A DNA stretch of 64,000 nt. It comes from an uncultured Rhodospirillaceae bacterium (GTDB taxonomy: Bacteria; Pseudomonadota; Alphaproteobacteria; Azospirillales; Azospirillaceae). Positions 63,201 to 64,000 of the stretch are shown in pieces. The notes under the pieces are model-generated. The model searched no databases. It was not told the origin of the DNA and saw nothing but the letters and a program-made list of their open reading frames with translations. Every line of letters begins with the position of its first letter. Position 1 is the first letter of the stretch. The position numbers and the translations under genes were made by a program. The stretch covers positions 1 to 64,000 of the forward strand of contig CALBDS010000031.1 of the NCBI GenBank assembly GCA_937927415.1, read 5' to 3'.

Positions 63201-64000
63201 GGTGGGATCCCACCACCCCCTTGGGCACCCCGGTGCTGCCGGACGTCAGCAGGATCAGCGCCGTTTCGTCCGGGTCGGTGGCGGGGGCGGGTTCCCCCGG
63301 CGCCCCCCCGCCCAGCCCGTCGGCATCGTAAAGGGGCAGCGCCTCCAGCCCATGGCGGGGCAGTTGCGGGGCCAGGGCCGCGGCGGCGGCACCGCCGGCC
63401 ACCACCGGCGGACGGCCCAGAAAATCCCACACGGCGCGCAACCGCTCCACCCCGGCCCCGCCGGCGGTGTGCAGTTGCATGGGCACCGGCACCATGCCGC
63501 CCAGAACCGCCGCCCAGAACACGCCCAGCATGGTGGCGCTGCCGGACACGTCGATGATGACCCGCGCCCCCCGCTCCAGTCCCAGCCGCTGCAGCCCGCC
63601 CAGGATGCGCACCGCCCGGTCGCGCAAGGCGCCGTAGCTTTCCACGGTTTCGCTGAAATCATCGGCCACATGGACCACGCGCGCCGCCGGCACCGCCGCC
63701 GCCCGGTCGAGGGCTGCCGCCAGGGTCCAGGGAAAGCTGGGGGCCGGGGCCGGATCCGGCCCCCGCGCCAGGGCGGGACGGTCGGACAGCGCCTTGCCGA
63801 TGGCCGCGCGCAGGGCCAGGGACGGATGGTCGCCGCCCGCCGGGGCGGTGCCGTCATGATCCGCCGGAGCGGAGCGGGCACTGTCGTCCGGATGGTCCGG
63901 CAGCAGGTCGGCCAGATGCAGGCGGGGGCGCTGGTTTTCCGCCGCCTGCATCACCACGGCGGCGTCGGTGATGCCGGGGGTGGCCATCAGCCGGGCCTGC
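60214..64000 (-). CDS. AMP-ligase/KR/carrier loading protein, 5' end cut
   Basis: The frame is open to the window edge. The first visible ATG is 63987, but codons continue beyond it. Numbering from there, an acyl-AMP ligase spans about 88-590 (LLTSGSTGVPKG, SFGMTETAS, GDLGYLADGR, GRDKDTIIVNG, SIGKIRR). It resembles the loading ligases of PksJ-type megasynthases, with the NWMPLDHVGG and WAPNFAYGL segments. A KR-like domain spans about 700-1110 (TGGLGGVG), and a carrier domain lies near 1181 (LGGNSLRAA). In the KR the catalytic Tyr is present (MASYAAAG), but the Ser position is Thr and the Asn position is Gly, so activity is doubtful. It should load the starter acid for the line. Confidence 0.9.
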   Translation of the reverse strand, partial: QARLMATPGITDAAVVMQAAENQRPRLHLADLLPDHPDDSARSAPADHDGTAPAGGDHPSLALRAAIGKALSDRPALARGPDPAPAPSFPWTLAAALDRAAAVPAARVVHVADDFSETVESYGALRDRAVRILGGLQRLGLERGARVIIDVSGSATMLGVFWAAVLGGMVPVPMQLHTAGGAGVERLRAVWDFLGRPPVVAGGAAAAALAPQLPRHGLEALPLYDADGLGGGAPGEPAPATDPDETALILLTSGSTGVPKGVVGSHRSLLSMVAAMVQIKEFGPQDTSLNWMPLDHVGGIVFFGLLPTACGASQVHVRPDPVLREPLRWLDLMSRHRASIGWAPNFAYGLIAQAVAAAEGRAWDLSAMRFLINAGEAVSNSTMTEFYGRLSRHGLRPGAIHPSFGMTETASAINTAPWYPAETPRPFIDLGPPVPSAAVRIVGDDGALLREGEIGQVEMSGPQIFRGYFARPDLTEEAFRDGWFRSGDLGYLADGRLFITGRDKDTIIVNGANFYSHEIETAVSALPGLDRTCTAAVAVRTADSATDRVAVFFHAPGHGEDRALAGLVRAIRRRLSGELGVAADFLIPIAPDRVPRTSIGKIRRPLLKAAFEDGAFDAAVRRVERLTGGRSTLPDWFYDKRWVPLPPPAALIRDDGDTVLAFAGGDGRAALLRAASPDAAWITVTAGDGFGPTGEDSWCIDPADPAHYHALFEALAAQGIRPTRLLYLWSLGAGPLLRLGQALQRLPATACPAELTVVAAGSLPVMPDDPIEGDNTALPGLVAALGAEVPGLACRLIDLSGGDPSPLLREWAAAPSEPEIAVRGGRRLAARFAPVDARGAARPLPAGAVLLVTGGLGGVGRLVARHLLTRHGVRLLLTGRTAESALDPERAAALSALRQQGDVVYAAADATDGDAMQAVVNAAGTRWGQPLAGIIHLAGEGRPLPLADETPERLAAAVQARTAAVRVLHGLLGDRPDTPLLVGGTVAAALGGAAMASYAAAGAAQAALAAGLAARGDRRVRFVAFSSWRDTGMSRGITTPGQIRSAGLHPIGAAAGLASLEAALGLPGGYLLVGMDGDHPRHSPRTLGPAEPLETPAAYIAGPAALDGTAVLEDRFGTAVTAPVTALDSLPRTADGTLDRRNLFGAGGGTVEPLQGHAERRLALIWEAVLGVAVESRRDDFFALGGNSLRAAQVAARVRDTFRIDLPVMTVLSSPTIAGLAESLRALEPKPGFIEALARRLDDIARMTPEQIAALRGGTAS

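Noticed and set aside
35442..64000. NRPS-PKS cluster as an island integrated at the tRNA-Arg gene
   Set aside because: The cluster lies on the 5' side of the tRNA, whereas tRNA integration normally uses the 3' end. I see no integrase or repeated attachment sequence.

Overview
The window is very GC-rich DNA from an alphaproteobacterium. A Rhodospirillales (Azospirillum-like) host is my inference from the gene types (CheD, MotB, a two-domain cold-shock protein, an HWE kinase, a ModE-type operator) and from a group I intron in tRNA-Arg(CCU), which is known in alphaproteobacteria. No 16S or marker comparison was possible. The first 51 bases are an Illumina adapter, so the left edge is a contig end with untrimmed library sequence. 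The first real gene is cut there, and the last gene runs off the right edge.

Left part (52-24050) is chromosomal housekeeping and signalling. It holds a truncated TPR protein, cheD, a dual cold-shock-domain gene with a Gly-Tyr-Asp-Arg linker, an acyl-CoA ligase with acylphosphatase, a TetR regulator with a perfect 18-bp operator, motB, a GntR/FCD regulator and purB with a strong bidirectional terminator. Next come two coupled coiled-coil membrane proteins of unknown function, a pentapeptide-repeat protein, and an unknown membrane protein paired with an amidase that lacks a signal peptide. A soluble hybrid histidine kinase is translationally coupled to a periplasmic BMP-family binding protein. 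An HSDL2-like SDR, a Crp/Fnr regulator and a Cache-HWE sensor kinase follow.

Middle part (24069-35740) holds metal handling. A pair of inverted palindromic repeats precedes a five-gene leftward operon: imelysin, multicopper oxidase, DUF1111 di-heme protein, second imelysin, DUF1513. Its promoter carries a Fur-like box, so it probably serves iron acquisition or periplasmic iron oxidation. Next is modABC with a ModE-like operator, then a membrane PAS-GGDEF diguanylate cyclase, then the split tRNA-Arg(CCU) with its 222-nt group I intron.

Right part (35849-64000, all leftward) is a hybrid NRPS-PKS biosynthetic operon. In transcription order it is: AMP-ligase/KR/carrier loading protein (5' end missing); a C-A-T-C-A-T-KS-AT-KR-T megasynthase; a second megasynthase, docking-C-A-T-E-C-A-T-E-C; a SyrD/PvdE-type exporter; and a CmlA-family diiron beta-hydroxylase. 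The first four genes overlap by 4 bases at each junction. The line has no thioesterase and ends in an intact condensation domain. Specificity codes read by eye suggest beta-alanine at the first module and phenylalanine (converted to D) at the last. The first KR lacks part of its catalytic set. The likely product is an acylated, hydroxylated peptide-polyketide, and this cluster is the best candidate for something undescribed here.
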